Origin: Paenibacillus sp. NFR01
Lineage (GTDB): Bacteria; Bacillota; Bacilli; Paenibacillales; Paenibacillaceae
Length of the DNA: 64,000 bases
NCBI RefSeq assembly: GCF_900111565.1
Contig: NZ_FOIK01000001.1
Coordinates: 2,201,309-2,265,308 of the forward strand
Reading direction: 5' to 3'
The notes beneath the pieces are model-generated. The model was not told the DNA's origin. It saw only the letters and a list, made by a program, of their open reading frames with translations, and did no database searches. The translations under genes and the position numbers were made by a program. Of the stretch, positions 53,426 through 63,277 are shown in pieces. Position 1 is the stretch's first letter. Every line of letters begins with the position of its first letter.

Positions 53426-54868
53426 TTATTCGGCCGCGCTGCGGAGATGCTTCGCGAGCAGCACCAGAAAAAGCCGCAACCCCTCGGCCATCTCATCCTC
53501 CCACATCTGCGCATAACAAATGCGGATATGGCCGGGAGGCGCTTCTCCGGCGTAACAGACCTCTCCATGCAGGAACGAGATGCCCGAAGCCTCCGCTTCC
53601 CCGTGCAGCCGGATGACATCCGCGGCAGGGGGGAGCTTCAGCCAGAGGTTGAGCCCGCCGTCCGGCGTGTTCCAGGTTACGCCGGACGGCGCATAGGCGC
53701 GTAACAGACGGATCGCCTTGTCCCGTCGTCTTTGAAGGGCGCTGCGCAGCATGCGCGCATGCGGCTCGTATTCATCCCGGATAAAAGGCAGCACCGCCTT
53801 TTGCGTCAGCAGCGGACTGCCGAGGTCGCTGGACGATTTGGCGGCGATCAGGCGGGACAATATGCCGGATTCGGCGGCCACGCAGGCAATGCGGCTCCCG
53901 GGAGCGAGCACCTTGCTGAAGCTTTTCAAATAAACGACATGGCCCGAGCCGTCCAGCGACTTGATCGCCGGCGGCGGCGGTTTATGGAAATACAAGTCGC
54001 TGAAGGGGTCATCCTCGACGATGAGACAGCGGTAGCTGCGGGCAAGCTCCAGCAGCCGCTGTCTTTTTCGCATGCTCATGGTCACGCCGCTCGGATTCTG
54101 GAACGAAGGATTCGTGTAGATCAGCTTCGGGGGCCGGCGGTCGCATAACCGGGTCAGAATGTCTACCCGCATGCCCTCCTCATCGACCGGTACCGGAATG
54201 ATCTCCGCCCCGCGGCCGGCAAAAACGTCGATCGCCCCGGTATAGCCCGGCGCTTCCATGTACACGGCGTCTCCCGGCCCGATAAACGTCCGGGCCACCA
54301 GATCGATTCCCTGCTGCGCTCCGCTCGTGATCAGGATATCCCGCGAAGTCACCTGCATTCCCCGCACCTGCAAATGCCGGCCCATGACTTCCCGCAAGTC
54401 CAGGTCGCCCTGAAAATTGCCGTACTCCGCCATCAGTTCAGGCTGCTCCTGCACCAGCTTGGCCATTGCGGCACCTACCGGGGCAAGCGGAAGCAAGCTC
54501 GAGTGGATGGCGGCTACATGAAAAGAATAATGGACCGCAGACGAGTCGAAATTATGCCACAGCTGCGCGCGCGGCAAATAGTCCCCGTATTCGTCCGCCC
54601 AGCTCTTTCCTTCGTCAGGAGTCCTAAGCTGCCGGTTGGCGACGTAGCAGCCTTTTCCCTGCCGGCAATCCAGGAGGCCCCGCTTCTCCAGTTCCTCATA
54701 GGCTTTGCTAACCGTCACCTGGCTCACCGCCAGCTCGGCTGCCAGCCGCCGGACGGACGGCAGCTGAGTTCCCGGGGCCAGCAGGCCGGAGGTAATCCGC
54801 TGGGCCAACGTTTCGCTGATTTGCCGGGGCAGCGGTTTTCCGCCGCCGCGCCGCAATTCCATATGCAT
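53426..54868 (-). CDS. MocR-type regulator (GntR HTH fused to aminotransferase fold)
   Basis: 480 aa. The N-terminal winged helix (QISETLAQRITSGLLAPGTQ, LPSVRRLAAELAVSQVTVSK AYEEL) is of GntR type, followed by a fold-type-I aminotransferase domain: SGAQQGIDLVARTFIGPGDA, YTNPSFQNPSGVTMSMRKRQ, VEDDPFSDLYF, and YLKSFSKVLAPGSRIACVA with the PLP lysine. MocR proteins bind PLP and often activate a divergent gene. The start at 54868 has GGGGG eight bases upstream. It is divergent from an aminotransferase gene, with direct repeats and overlapping promoters between them. Confidence 0.93.
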   Translation of the reverse strand: MHMELRRGGGKPLPRQISETLAQRITSGLLAPGTQLPSVRRLAAELAVSQVTVSKAYEELEKRGLLDCRQGKGCYVANRQLRTPDEGKSWADEYGDYLPRAQLWHNFDSSAVHYSFHVAAIHSSLLPLAPVGAAMAKLVQEQPELMAEYGNFQGDLDLREVMGRHLQVRGMQVTSRDILITSGAQQGIDLVARTFIGPGDAVYMEAPGYTGAIDVFAGRGAEIIPVPVDEEGMRVDILTRLCDRRPPKLIYTNPSFQNPSGVTMSMRKRQRLLELARSYRCLIVEDDPFSDLYFHKPPPPAIKSLDGSGHVVYLKSFSKVLAPGSRIACVAAESGILSRLIAAKSSSDLGSPLLTQKAVLPFIRDEYEPHARMLRSALQRRRDKAIRLLRAYAPSGVTWNTPDGGLNLWLKLPPAADVIRLHGEAEASGISFLHGEVCYAGEAPPGHIRICYAQMWEDEMAEGLRLFLVLLAKHLRSAAE

Positions 54869-54881
54869 CTGGCATGCCCCC

Positions 54882-54941
54882 ACTGTTATATTCATTGCTT
54901 TACTGTTATAGCATTATGCCGCTATGATACTACAAAATCAA
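54882..54941. promoter_or_regulatory. MocR/aminotransferase intergenic operator and divergent promoters
   Basis: Direct repeats ACTGTTATA at 54882-54890 and 54902-54910, 20 bp apart (two helical turns), and an inverted pair ATAGC/GCTAT (54908-54925 region). The minus-strand promoter is TTGATT (54936-54941), 17 bp, CATAAT (54913-54918), toward the regulator. The plus-strand promoter is TTTACT (54899-54904), 18 bp, TATGAT (54923-54928), toward the aminotransferase. The second repeat overlaps the plus-strand -35. Confidence 0.6.
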
Positions 54942-54961
54942 GGCTACGGGAGGTTCCATTC

Positions 54962-56185
54962 ATGAAAATTCCTTATTCCCAGGCAGCGCAGCATCTTGGA
55001 TCATCGGCAGTCCGCGAAATTTTGAAGCTGACCCAGGGCGGCAACATCATTTCCCTGGCCGGCGGGTTGCCCGCCGAGGAGACGTTTCCGCTGGAAGCGG
55101 TGCGCGAGGCCTACGCCCAAGCGCTTTCGGTAGACGCTTCGGCGCTGCAGTACGGTTTGACCGAGGGCTATACCCCGCTGCGCGAGGCCGTTGCCGCCCG
55201 CTTGACGGCGCAAGGCATTCCCGCCGGAGCGGACGATCTGCTGCTGACCACAGGCTCCCAGCAGGCTATCGATCTGGTCTGCAAAATGCTGCTGGATCCC
55301 GGCGATGCCGTGCTCGTGGAAGCGCCGACGTATTTAGCCGCGCTGCAGGTGCTTGGCTCTTACCGGGCCGCGATCCACGCCGTGGAGAGCGACGATGAAG
55401 GCATGCTGCCGGATCACTTGGAGCGGCAGATCCTTCAGTGGAAGGCAAAGCTGCTGTATGCGGTGCCGACCTTCAATAATCCGACCGGAGCAACCTGGAG
55501 CAGGAAACGCCGCGAGCAAGTGCTGGAGCTCTGCCGCAAATATGGCGTGCTGATCCTGGAGGATAATCCGTACGGGGAGATTGCCTTCGATGAAACGCCG
55601 GGCGCCCGCCCGCCGGCGATCGCCGGCCTTGACCGCAGCAGCGGCGGGGAATCCATAGTGGTCTATACGGGCACCTTCTCCAAAATCGTCGCTCCGGCTC
55701 TGCGCACCGGCTGGCTCGTCGGCCCGCAGGAGCTGATCCGCACCGTCGCCAAAGCGAAGCAGGCGGCGGACCTGCATTCCAGCACGATCGACCAGCGCGC
55801 GCTGTACGAGCTGCTGCAGCGCTTTGACCTGGACGGTCACATCCGCCGGATCTCGCGCGAATACCACGCACGGATGCTTCGGCTGGCTTCCGGGCTGCGC
55901 GCTTCGGCGCTGCCGGACGCCGCCTTCCGCGAGCCGGCCGGCGGCATGTTCCTCTGGCTGGCGCTGGCCGGGCATATCCGCACCGCGGAACTGCTGCCCT
56001 ACGCCGTGGAACAAGGCGTCGCCTTCGTGCCCGGCGAGGTATTCTATGCCGCCGGGCCGCTGCACAACACGATGCGGCTGAATTTCACGCATACGCCGCC
56101 GGAGCTGGTGCCGCTCGCCATTTCGCGGCTCGAGCAGGCGGTGGCGCAATATGATGCGCACCGCCGGACAGAAGCCCGCGCCTAA
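54962..56185 (+). CDS. PLP-dependent aminotransferase (LysN/aromatic type, class I)
   Basis: 407 aa. Seen: NIISLAGGLPAEETFPLEAV, LQYGLTEGYTPLREAVAARL, TTGSQQAIDLVCKMLLDPGD, PTFNNPTGATWSRKRREQVL, LEDNPYGEIAF, and YTGTFSKIVAPALRTGWLVG with the PLP lysine, then a C-terminal MRLNFTHTP. This is the 2-aminoadipate/aromatic aminotransferase group (ARO8/LysN), often paired with MocR regulators. Substrate unknown. The start at 54962 has GGGAGG eight bases upstream; the frame is open much further upstream, but that part overlaps the regulator gene. Confidence 0.9.
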   Translation: MKIPYSQAAQHLGSSAVREILKLTQGGNIISLAGGLPAEETFPLEAVREAYAQALSVDASALQYGLTEGYTPLREAVAARLTAQGIPAGADDLLLTTGSQQAIDLVCKMLLDPGDAVLVEAPTYLAALQVLGSYRAAIHAVESDDEGMLPDHLERQILQWKAKLLYAVPTFNNPTGATWSRKRREQVLELCRKYGVLILEDNPYGEIAFDETPGARPPAIAGLDRSSGGESIVVYTGTFSKIVAPALRTGWLVGPQELIRTVAKAKQAADLHSSTIDQRALYELLQRFDLDGHIRRISREYHARMLRLASGLRASALPDAAFREPAGGMFLWLALAGHIRTAELLPYAVEQGVAFVPGEVFYAAGPLHNTMRLNFTHTPPELVPLAISRLEQAVAQYDAHRRTEARA

Positions 56186-56206
56186 ACCCGTGCTAAACTG
56201 AAAACG

Positions 56207-56255
56207 CAAAAAAGCAGCCCTCTCGGCCATCCTTGCGGATCGTCTTGAGGGCTGC
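56207..56255 (-). terminator. Terminator after rnpB
   Basis: Minus strand: GCAGCCCTC (paired 56247-56255 with 56214-56222) around a 24-base loop, followed by TTTTTTT. It lies about 50 bp past the 3' end of the RNase P RNA. Confidence 0.85.
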
Positions 56256-56305
56256 CTGTTGTCAGTTGCATCGGCAACATCGATCAAAATGCATATTAGT
56301 TGTCA

Positions 56306-56727
56306 GTTAGGAAAGTTTGCCGTAAGCCGGGTTCTGTGCTCCTTGTGGTTCAAACGGGAACTACCCTCCCACTTTAAGCGACAATCATCTATCTAGGCCG
56401 TACATTACTGCACAGCTCCAGCGACCAACCTAGACGCGCCTCAGGCGAAGGCTGCGCATCCTAAAAAGGGTGCGCTGCGTCTCATTAGGTCTTGCTCCAG
56501 ATGGGGTTTACCAGGAACGAAGTCACCAGCGTTCCTCGGGGTCTCTTACACCTCGGTTCCATCCTTGCCTGTGCCGCACGAAAGCGGCCATCGGCGGTCC
56601 ATTTCTGTGGCACTATCCTTCGGCTCGCGCCGACTGGATGTTATCCAGCACCCTGCCTTGTGGAGCCCGGACTTTCCTCCCGCGGTCAAAGCCGCCGGCG
56701 ATTGTCTGTCAAACTTCCCGAACAACA
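56306..56727 (-). ncRNA. rnpB: RNase P RNA, B-type (rnpB)
   Basis: About 420 nt on the minus strand. The 5' end GTTCGGGAAGTTTG pairs with the 3' CAAACTTTCCTAAC to form P1. The conserved 5' core GGAGGAAAGTCCGGGCTCC and the 3' core ACAGAACCCGGCTTACG are present, joined by P2-P15 style stems with the Bacillus-type (B) shape. A promoter lies 30 bp upstream with a start point near 56727, and a terminator follows. It processes pre-tRNA 5' ends with RnpA. Ends are estimated to within about 3 nt. Confidence 0.95.
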
Positions 56728-56733
56728 TTGTAT

Positions 56734-56762
56734 ATTATACAGAGTGAGGCAAGCCGGCACAA
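56734..56762 (-). promoter_or_regulatory. rnpB promoter
   Basis: TTGTGC (56757-56762), 17 bp, perfect TATAAT (56734-56739) on the minus strand, 7 bp before the predicted RNA 5' end. Confidence 0.8.
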
Positions 56763-56791
56763 GTGTTAATTATAGATTTTACAAGAAGAAT

Positions 56792-57907
56792 TTACATAAA
56801 CGCAAATGGTTCCGTTTCGATCTGCGAAGCATGGACCATTGTCGCATATTTGTGCTCTTCCAGCTTGGCTTTGATCCATTCGGCGACCTTAACCTTCATG
56901 ATCTTCTCCGCGTTATGGCCCGGGTCGATCAGCGCCAGCCCAGCCAGCACGGCATCCTGCGCCGTATGGTAATCGATGTCCCCGGTCACCAGGACATCGG
57001 CGCCTTTGAAGACGGCGCTGCTGTAATATTTCGCGCCGGAGCCGCCCATGACGGCCGCCTTGCGGATCGGCCGGTTCAAATCGCCGACGACGCGGACATG
57101 CGGCACGTTCAGGCCTTGCTTGACGGTATCCACGAATTCACCGAGCGTCTGCGGCTCCTTCAGCTTGCCGACCCGGCCGAGACCGAAGCTGCGGCCCTTG
57201 AGATCCATCGGGTAGAGGTCATAGGCGATTTCCTCATACGGATGCGCCTTCAGCATGGCCTGCACGACCTTATTGCGGATCGGCTGCGGAACGATGGTTT
57301 CGATGCGGATTTCCTCCGCCCGCTCCATTTTGCCCGTCTCGCCGATGTAGGGCTCTGCGCCCTCGCGCGGAACAAACGTGCCATAGCCTTCGATATTGAA
57401 ACTGCAATGGCTGTAATTGCCGATCCAACCCGCACCGGCGTTCAGGATCGCATCCAGCACTTTTTGATGATGATCCTTCGGCACGAATACCACCAGCTTC
57501 GACAGCTGTTCGGTATGGATATCTTTGATCGGCGCGCCGCCTTCGATACCGAGTGCCTCCGCCATCCAGTCGTTCATGCCGCCCTCGGCGACATCCAGAT
57601 TGGTGTGGCTGATGTAGACGGCGATATCGTTCTTGACAAGCTTCTCATAGAGCCGCCCCATCGGCGTATCCGTCAGAATGCCTTTAATCGGGCGGAAAAT
57701 GATCGCATGATGCGCCAGGATCAGGTTGCAGCCCAAGGCGATGGCCTCATCGACGATCTGTTCGTTGACGTCGAGCGCAACCAGCACGCCGGTAATCTCC
57801 TTTTGCAGGCTGCCAAGCTGCAGCCCGACATTGTCCCATTCCTCCGCCAAATGTTTTGGAGCCAGCTGCTCCATATATTGAATTACGGTTTGACCTTTGG
57901 CAAGCAT
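56792..57907 (-). CDS. yqfO: Nif3-like dinuclear metal protein (YqfO family)
   Basis: 371 aa, hexameric toroid. Two NIF3 halves: VIQYMEQLAPKHLAEEWDNV with the metal-binding His pair in ILAHHAIIFRP and SHTNLDVAEGGMNDWMAEAL; then a central insert that distinguishes the YqfO subgroup (KLVVFVPKDHHQKVLDAILN, a PII/CutA-like fold); then VTGDIDYHTAQDAV and LIDPGHNAEKI. Precise reaction unknown; it has been linked to GTP cyclohydrolase-type or metal chaperone roles. The start at 57907 has GGAGGTG upstream. It overlaps trmK by 25 bp. Confidence 0.93.
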   Translation of the reverse strand: MLAKGQTVIQYMEQLAPKHLAEEWDNVGLQLGSLQKEITGVLVALDVNEQIVDEAIALGCNLILAHHAIIFRPIKGILTDTPMGRLYEKLVKNDIAVYISHTNLDVAEGGMNDWMAEALGIEGGAPIKDIHTEQLSKLVVFVPKDHHQKVLDAILNAGAGWIGNYSHCSFNIEGYGTFVPREGAEPYIGETGKMERAEEIRIETIVPQPIRNKVVQAMLKAHPYEEIAYDLYPMDLKGRSFGLGRVGKLKEPQTLGEFVDTVKQGLNVPHVRVVGDLNRPIRKAAVMGGSGAKYYSSAVFKGADVLVTGDIDYHTAQDAVLAGLALIDPGHNAEKIMKVKVAEWIKAKLEEHKYATMVHASQIETEPFAFM

Positions 57908-58662
57908 GCCAGCACCTCCGAAATTAACGTCATCCGTCCGCGGATTTGATTCCGCTTCTCTTCGGCGGATTCCAGCTCCGAACGCGATAACGACTGCAGA
58001 ATACCCTCCAGCTTGGCCTGCTCGCTGCGCCATTTGGCCGCGAATACGGCATTCGGCGCCTCCAGCAGCCAAGGTCCCATCTGCAGCATCCGTTCCCGGT
58101 CACAGAGCAGCTCACCGTGGGCCAGCTTCCGCGTACGGTATAGCGCATCGTTCGTCAAACCGGCAGCCGCATCCTCGCGTGCCGCCGTCAGAATCTCATA
58201 GATTTTGCCGTCTTCCTCCAGAATTTGCTCGCCGGTCAGCACCCAGTCATGCTCCACCAGCCAGGCGCGCAGAATTTCTTCGCCGACATTGGGCTGAAGC
58301 ACCAGCGTCTTCACGCCGTGGAGCTTGCCCAGTGCCGTTCCGCGGTCCAGAATGGCCGCAATCAGCGCACCGCCCATCCCGCATACAGTGACGCAGTCCG
58401 CTTCGCCGGCTTCCAGTACCTCCAGCCCGTCGCCGCGGCGCACATCAATGACGCGTCCCAGACCCGCTTCGGCGACGCCGCGTTTGGCCGCCTCGAACGG
58501 CCCGGGATTCACTTCGCCGGCAATGGCCGATACCGCCTTCCCGCCTTGCACCGCTGCCACCGGCAGCAGCGCATGATCCGAGCCAATGTCGGCCAGACGG
58601 CTGCCGGCCGGGATTTGGTCCAGCACCCTACTCAGCCGGTCCGATAATTTCACATTGTTCAT
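57883..58662 (-). CDS. trmK: tRNA (adenine22-N1)-methyltransferase TrmK
   Basis: 259 aa SAM-dependent methyltransferase. Seen: ADIGSDHALLPVAAVQGGKA (SAM loop), AIAGEVNPGPFEAAKRGVAE, TVCGMGGALIAAILDRG, KTLVLQPNVGEEILRAWL, then a helical C-terminal coiled domain (RSELESAEEKRNQIRGRMTL). It makes m1A22 of tRNA. The start at 58662 overlaps the stop of the upstream membrane gene as ATGA, which is why I prefer it over the ATG at 58683. The family is specific to Gram-positive bacteria and some pathogens. Confidence 0.93.
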   Translation of the reverse strand: MNNVKLSDRLSRVLDQIPAGSRLADIGSDHALLPVAAVQGGKAVSAIAGEVNPGPFEAAKRGVAEAGLGRVIDVRRGDGLEVLEAGEADCVTVCGMGGALIAAILDRGTALGKLHGVKTLVLQPNVGEEILRAWLVEHDWVLTGEQILEEDGKIYEILTAAREDAAAGLTNDALYRTRKLAHGELLCDRERMLQMGPWLLEAPNAVFAAKWRSEQAKLEGILQSLSRSELESAEEKRNQIRGRMTLISEVLACLPKVKP

Positions 58663-59498
58663 GAAGCCACCCACGTTATCCATTTTTTACGGAAAATAAA
58701 CAGCAGCGCAAGGCCCACTGCCACTTTTCCGATTAACAATAAGGGTACCCAATCCGGGTAATCCTGTCTCAGCCACAAAGCATCGATTTCCGGCATCAGC
58801 CACAGCGAAACGCCGACACCCAGGAACACGCCCGACACACCGGCCACCCGGTGGTGCAGCAGCCAGCTCAGCCAGATCATCAGCACGCAGAGCGGCAGCC
58901 ATAGCAGCTCCAACTCGAGCATCGAAGCATCCGGACGTTTATCCCCGAAGAATCCGGCGTACAGCAAAGCCCAAAAAGCATAACCGCAATACTGCAGCAG
59001 TCCGATCCGCAGCGTAAACCCAAGCACGCACCAAAGCAGACCGCAAAACGCGATCAGTGCCGGGCGCCACAGATCCGGGTCCAGCTTGTGCAGGGAGATC
59101 ATCCATAAGCCAAAGCCCAGCGTCAGCACGCTGCCAACACCCGCTAGCATGAGACTGATGACAAGGTTCCGATCCCGGTACAGTGCCGCATAACCGTAGC
59201 AGACGACCAGTACGCAGAGCGCTGTCGCAAGTTGCAATGGCCAGGGAAAAACGCTAAAATAAAGACTAATCAAGAAAATCAAGGAAATTATCCCAAAACC
59301 AAACAGCCAGACTTTGACGCTTCCCTGCCCCAGATTTTTAAGCGAAACCGGGTTGCTGTCTTTGATTTCTTTATCGTCGTTATACAGATTGGTCAGAAAA
59401 TCGCAGTACTGCTCCGGAAGCAGCTTGCTTCTCCGCCAGTATTGGATTTCTCTCAAAATAATCTCACGTTTTTCCAGAATCACCGGCTCCCCCCGCAT
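58659..59498 (-). CDS. Uncharacterised polytopic membrane protein between rpoD and trmK
   Basis: About 279 aa. A soluble N-terminal part (ILREIQYWRRSKLLPEQYCD, LTNLYNDDKEIKD) of about 60 residues resembles the start of DUF2157-type proteins. Eight hydrophobic segments follow, such as LFGFGIISLIFLISLYF, LATALCVLVVCYGYAALY and LLLIGKVAVGLALLFIFR. No enzyme motif is visible. The start is uncertain (ATG 59498 or a downstream GTG with GGGGGAG close by). Translationally coupled to trmK. Confidence 0.75.
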   Translation of the reverse strand: MRGEPVILEKREIILREIQYWRRSKLLPEQYCDFLTNLYNDDKEIKDSNPVSLKNLGQGSVKVWLFGFGIISLIFLISLYFSVFPWPLQLATALCVLVVCYGYAALYRDRNLVISLMLAGVGSVLTLGFGLWMISLHKLDPDLWRPALIAFCGLLWCVLGFTLRIGLLQYCGYAFWALLYAGFFGDKRPDASMLELELLWLPLCVLMIWLSWLLHHRVAGVSGVFLGVGVSLWLMPEIDALWLRQDYPDWVPLLLIGKVAVGLALLFIFRKKWITWVAS

Positions 59499-59529
59499 GT
59501 GAATCCATCCAGCTCTTGGCTAATCCAAG

Positions 59530-59563
59530 CAAAAAGACCTCCTGCCGCGTGCAGCAGAAGGTC
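59530..59563 (-). terminator. Terminator after rpoD
   Basis: Minus strand: GACCTTCTGC/GCAGGAGGTC (59536-59545 and 59554-59563) followed by TTTTTG. It lies 12 bp past the rpoD stop. Confidence 0.85.
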
Positions 59564-59574
59564 CAGCGCAAATC

Positions 59575-60708
<1,134 letters not shown>

Positions 60709-60747
60709 AATTCGACTCCCTCCTCCCTAGTCTCATCCAGTCAATGG

Positions 60748-62568
60748 TTATTGTCTCTCTAGGGCTATAATCTCACTTGCGATTTGTGCCGCACGCAAAA
60801 AATCACCTGACTTCTCCGCCTGGATCATTTCTTCGCGTTTTTGTTCCATCCTGCGCTGTACCGGATACTTCCGCACTTCGCGGATACAATCGTCCAGAAC
60901 CTGCGGATTCCAGCCCGGCGGATGATCCATCATAGAGATCGACGTTACCGTCTTTTCCAGGCGGTCATCCTGAAGCGATGACAAAAACAGCGAGATATCC
61001 GGCGGTTTGCCTTGCGCGTAATAGGCATATAGATAAGCGGCAATTGCCGCATGATCATCGATGTTGAACTCTTCTCCGAGGCGCTCGCCGACATAGGTCG
61101 CCGCTTCCGGATCTTGAAGCATCAGCGAGAGCAGTCTCCGTTCCGCAACATGATAAGCGGGCAGCAGCGTGGGTGTCTGCACCTGCCCTTTTTTATGCCT
61201 ACCATTATTCCACCTTTTATCGTTATTATCCCCTTCGGGAATGTTTTTTTGCATGGACGCCCGCAGCAGATTGCAATCCTGCTTCAAGCTATCATATGAC
61301 AGCTCCAGCTCGGTGGCGATTTCCCGCAAATACACTTCCCGTTCTGTCGAGGAAGCAAGTGTAGCGATAATCGGCAGCGCCTCCTTGACATAGGCGATTT
61401 TACCGTCTTCTTCTACGAGTATATGGTTTTTTTTCAGATATATAAGCTTAAATTTTATAGACGAAACCGCGGACTCGATAACCTGGTTCCTGAAGCGTTC
61501 GCCGCCGTAGCTGGCAATAAATTCGTCGGGGTCCATGCCGCTCGGAAGCAGCGCAACCTTTACCCTAAGGCCGCCGCCCTCCAGCATCGGAATAGCCTTC
61601 ATCGCCGCAGCTTGTCCGGCACGGTCGCCGTCGTAGGCGATAACGATTTCATCCGCCATGCTCTTCATCAAAGACACATGACCTTCGGTAAGCGACGTCC
61701 CCATCGTAGCCACGCCGTTATGCACGTCTGCCTCCCATGCCGAAATGACATCGCCGTAGCCCTCAAAAAGGACGATTTGCCGCGTTTTGCGGATGGACGC
61801 TTTGGCCTGGTGCAGGTTATATAACGTGCGGCTTTTGTTAAACAGCTTGCTTTCCGGCGAGTTCAAATATTTCGGCTGGCCCTCGCCGAGGATTCTTCCG
61901 GCAAACGCGATGACCTTGCCCGTACGTCCGGCAATCGGAAAGATCACCCTTCCCCGGAAACGGTCAATGTACCCTTTGCCTTCTCCCCGCGCCGATAACA
62001 ATCCGCCCTTCTCCATGGCCGGGGGATCAAAACCACGCCGCTCCAAAAACTGCAGCAGCCGGTCCCACTGGTCGGGCGCAAATCCGATTTGAAACTGGTC
62101 GATCATTTTGTCGCTGAAGCCTCTGGACCTTAAATACTCCATGGCAGACTTGCCGTATTCCGTGTTCTTCAGCAAATAATGATAGAATTTGGCAGACAAT
62201 TCATATGCCTGCAGCAATCGATCCCGTTCGGGGTCCGGTGGCGCCACATAGCCTCCGCCGGCTTCCGGGAAAGGAATGTCGCTTTCTTCTGCCATGATGC
62301 GGACAGCTTCGGGGAAGGTTAATCCTTCAATTTCCATCCTGAATTTGATGGCATTTCCGCCCATGCCGCAACCAAAGCAGTGAAAGACGCCCCGTTCCGG
62401 GGTCACGGTGAAGGAAGGGGTTTTCTCCGAATGAAACGGGCAGAGGCCCCATAAATATTTCCCCTGCTTGGACAAATGGACAACCTTGCCGACGGTATCC
62501 ACGATATCATGCCGCGCAAGCACGCGTTCGATGATTTCTTCCGGGATATTTCCGTGTCCGTTAGCCAC
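60748..62568 (-). CDS. dnaG: DNA primase DnaG
   Basis: 606 aa. The N-terminal zinc-binding domain (GLCPFHSEKTPSFTVTPERG then FHCFGCGMGGNAIKF), the catalytic core (RGRVIFPIAGRTGKVIAFAG) and the TOPRIM (VLFEGYGDVISAWEADVHNG, VIAYDGDRAGQAAAMKAIPM) precede a C-terminal helicase-interaction domain of helices ending in QAEKSGDFLRAAQIASEIIA. The start is taken as GTG at 62568, with AAGGTGG five bases upstream. Lies between yqxD and rpoD. Confidence 0.97.
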   Translation of the reverse strand: MANGHGNIPEEIIERVLARHDIVDTVGKVVHLSKQGKYLWGLCPFHSEKTPSFTVTPERGVFHCFGCGMGGNAIKFRMEIEGLTFPEAVRIMAEESDIPFPEAGGGYVAPPDPERDRLLQAYELSAKFYHYLLKNTEYGKSAMEYLRSRGFSDKMIDQFQIGFAPDQWDRLLQFLERRGFDPPAMEKGGLLSARGEGKGYIDRFRGRVIFPIAGRTGKVIAFAGRILGEGQPKYLNSPESKLFNKSRTLYNLHQAKASIRKTRQIVLFEGYGDVISAWEADVHNGVATMGTSLTEGHVSLMKSMADEIVIAYDGDRAGQAAAMKAIPMLEGGGLRVKVALLPSGMDPDEFIASYGGERFRNQVIESAVSSIKFKLIYLKKNHILVEEDGKIAYVKEALPIIATLASSTEREVYLREIATELELSYDSLKQDCNLLRASMQKNIPEGDNNDKRWNNGRHKKGQVQTPTLLPAYHVAERRLLSLMLQDPEAATYVGERLGEEFNIDDHAAIAAYLYAYYAQGKPPDISLFLSSLQDDRLEKTVTSISMMDHPPGWNPQVLDDCIREVRKYPVQRRMEQKREEMIQAEKSGDFLRAAQIASEIIALERQ

Positions 62569-62607
62569 TGTAACCACCTTCATCTCTTAACAAATAAATA
62601 TAATTCG

Positions 62608-63087
62608 CTAAATTTGCGCGTTCTCCTGCAAAAGAGTCAAAAGTTTTGTCAGTTTATGTTGAAAAAGAATTTTTTCTTCCGCAGTGATCGCTTTCGGTCC
62701 TTTCGCATATGTTCCTCTTCGGCGTTCCACCGCTCGCGCATGCCGGCCCTCCAGCATAAAGTCCATCGAGCGATCGTCGTATTCGCGCCCCCGGAAGGAG
62801 AGCGCCTTGCAGCGTTTGCCGAGCGCAAGCGCGGCCAGACCGTAATCCGAGGTCAATACGATATCGCCGGGACGGATATGGTTGGCGATGTAGAGATCGG
62901 CGCTTTGATCGCCGCGGTCTACCTGGACGACGCTTACGCCTTCCTCCGCCTGCAGCACATGGTCAAAAGACGAAACCATCAACACCGGAACGCGAAAAGA
63001 ACGGGCCACCGCCGCAATCTCCTTTTTGACCGGACAGGCATCGCCGTCGACCACAATTGTAGTTCTTCGGGCTTCTTCCAAGGACAT
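62608..63087 (-). CDS. yqxD: YaiI/YqxD family protein (DUF188)
   Basis: 159 aa. The motifs TTIVVDGDACPVKKEIAAVA, DRGDQSADLYIANHIRPGDI, TSDYGLAALALGKRCKALSF and EGRHARAVERRRGTYAKGPK are the YaiI/YqxD family. It has a PIN-like fold with several acidic residues, and its function is not established. It is encoded just upstream of dnaG as in Bacillus subtilis. The start is the ATG at 63087 (a GTG lies one codon earlier). Confidence 0.92.
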   Translation of the reverse strand: MSLEEARRTTIVVDGDACPVKKEIAAVARSFRVPVLMVSSFDHVLQAEEGVSVVQVDRGDQSADLYIANHIRPGDIVLTSDYGLAALALGKRCKALSFRGREYDDRSMDFMLEGRHARAVERRRGTYAKGPKAITAEEKILFQHKLTKLLTLLQENAQI

Positions 63088-63151
63088 CACCCGTTTCCCG
63101 TGTAATATATATACGCTCCCAGGAACTAAATTCCTTCTTTCAGAAGCATAA

Positions 63152-63196
63152 ATACGGAACGGATGTCAACTTACGAAAATTGGCACCGTTCCGTAT
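63152..63196. repeat. Long inverted repeat between glyS and yqxD
   Basis: Arms ATACGGAACGG (63152-63162) and CCGTTCCGTAT (63186-63196) with a further TGTCAA/TTGGCA pairing inside. It ends without a T-run on either strand. It may still act as the glyS terminator, or stabilise the 3' end. Confidence 0.75.
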
Positions 63197-63277
63197 ATTT
63201 ATACCCTAAACCAGCGATCTATACCAAAAATGCAGCAAATGCGCAGGATTCACCATTTCACACCGTCTAAGCGGGTG

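Noticed and set aside
54374..54961. Extended N-terminus for the plus-strand aminotransferase
   Set aside because: The frame stays open upstream, but that stretch overlaps the minus-strand regulator gene and the operator. The ATG at 54962 has a good ribosome site and the family start.
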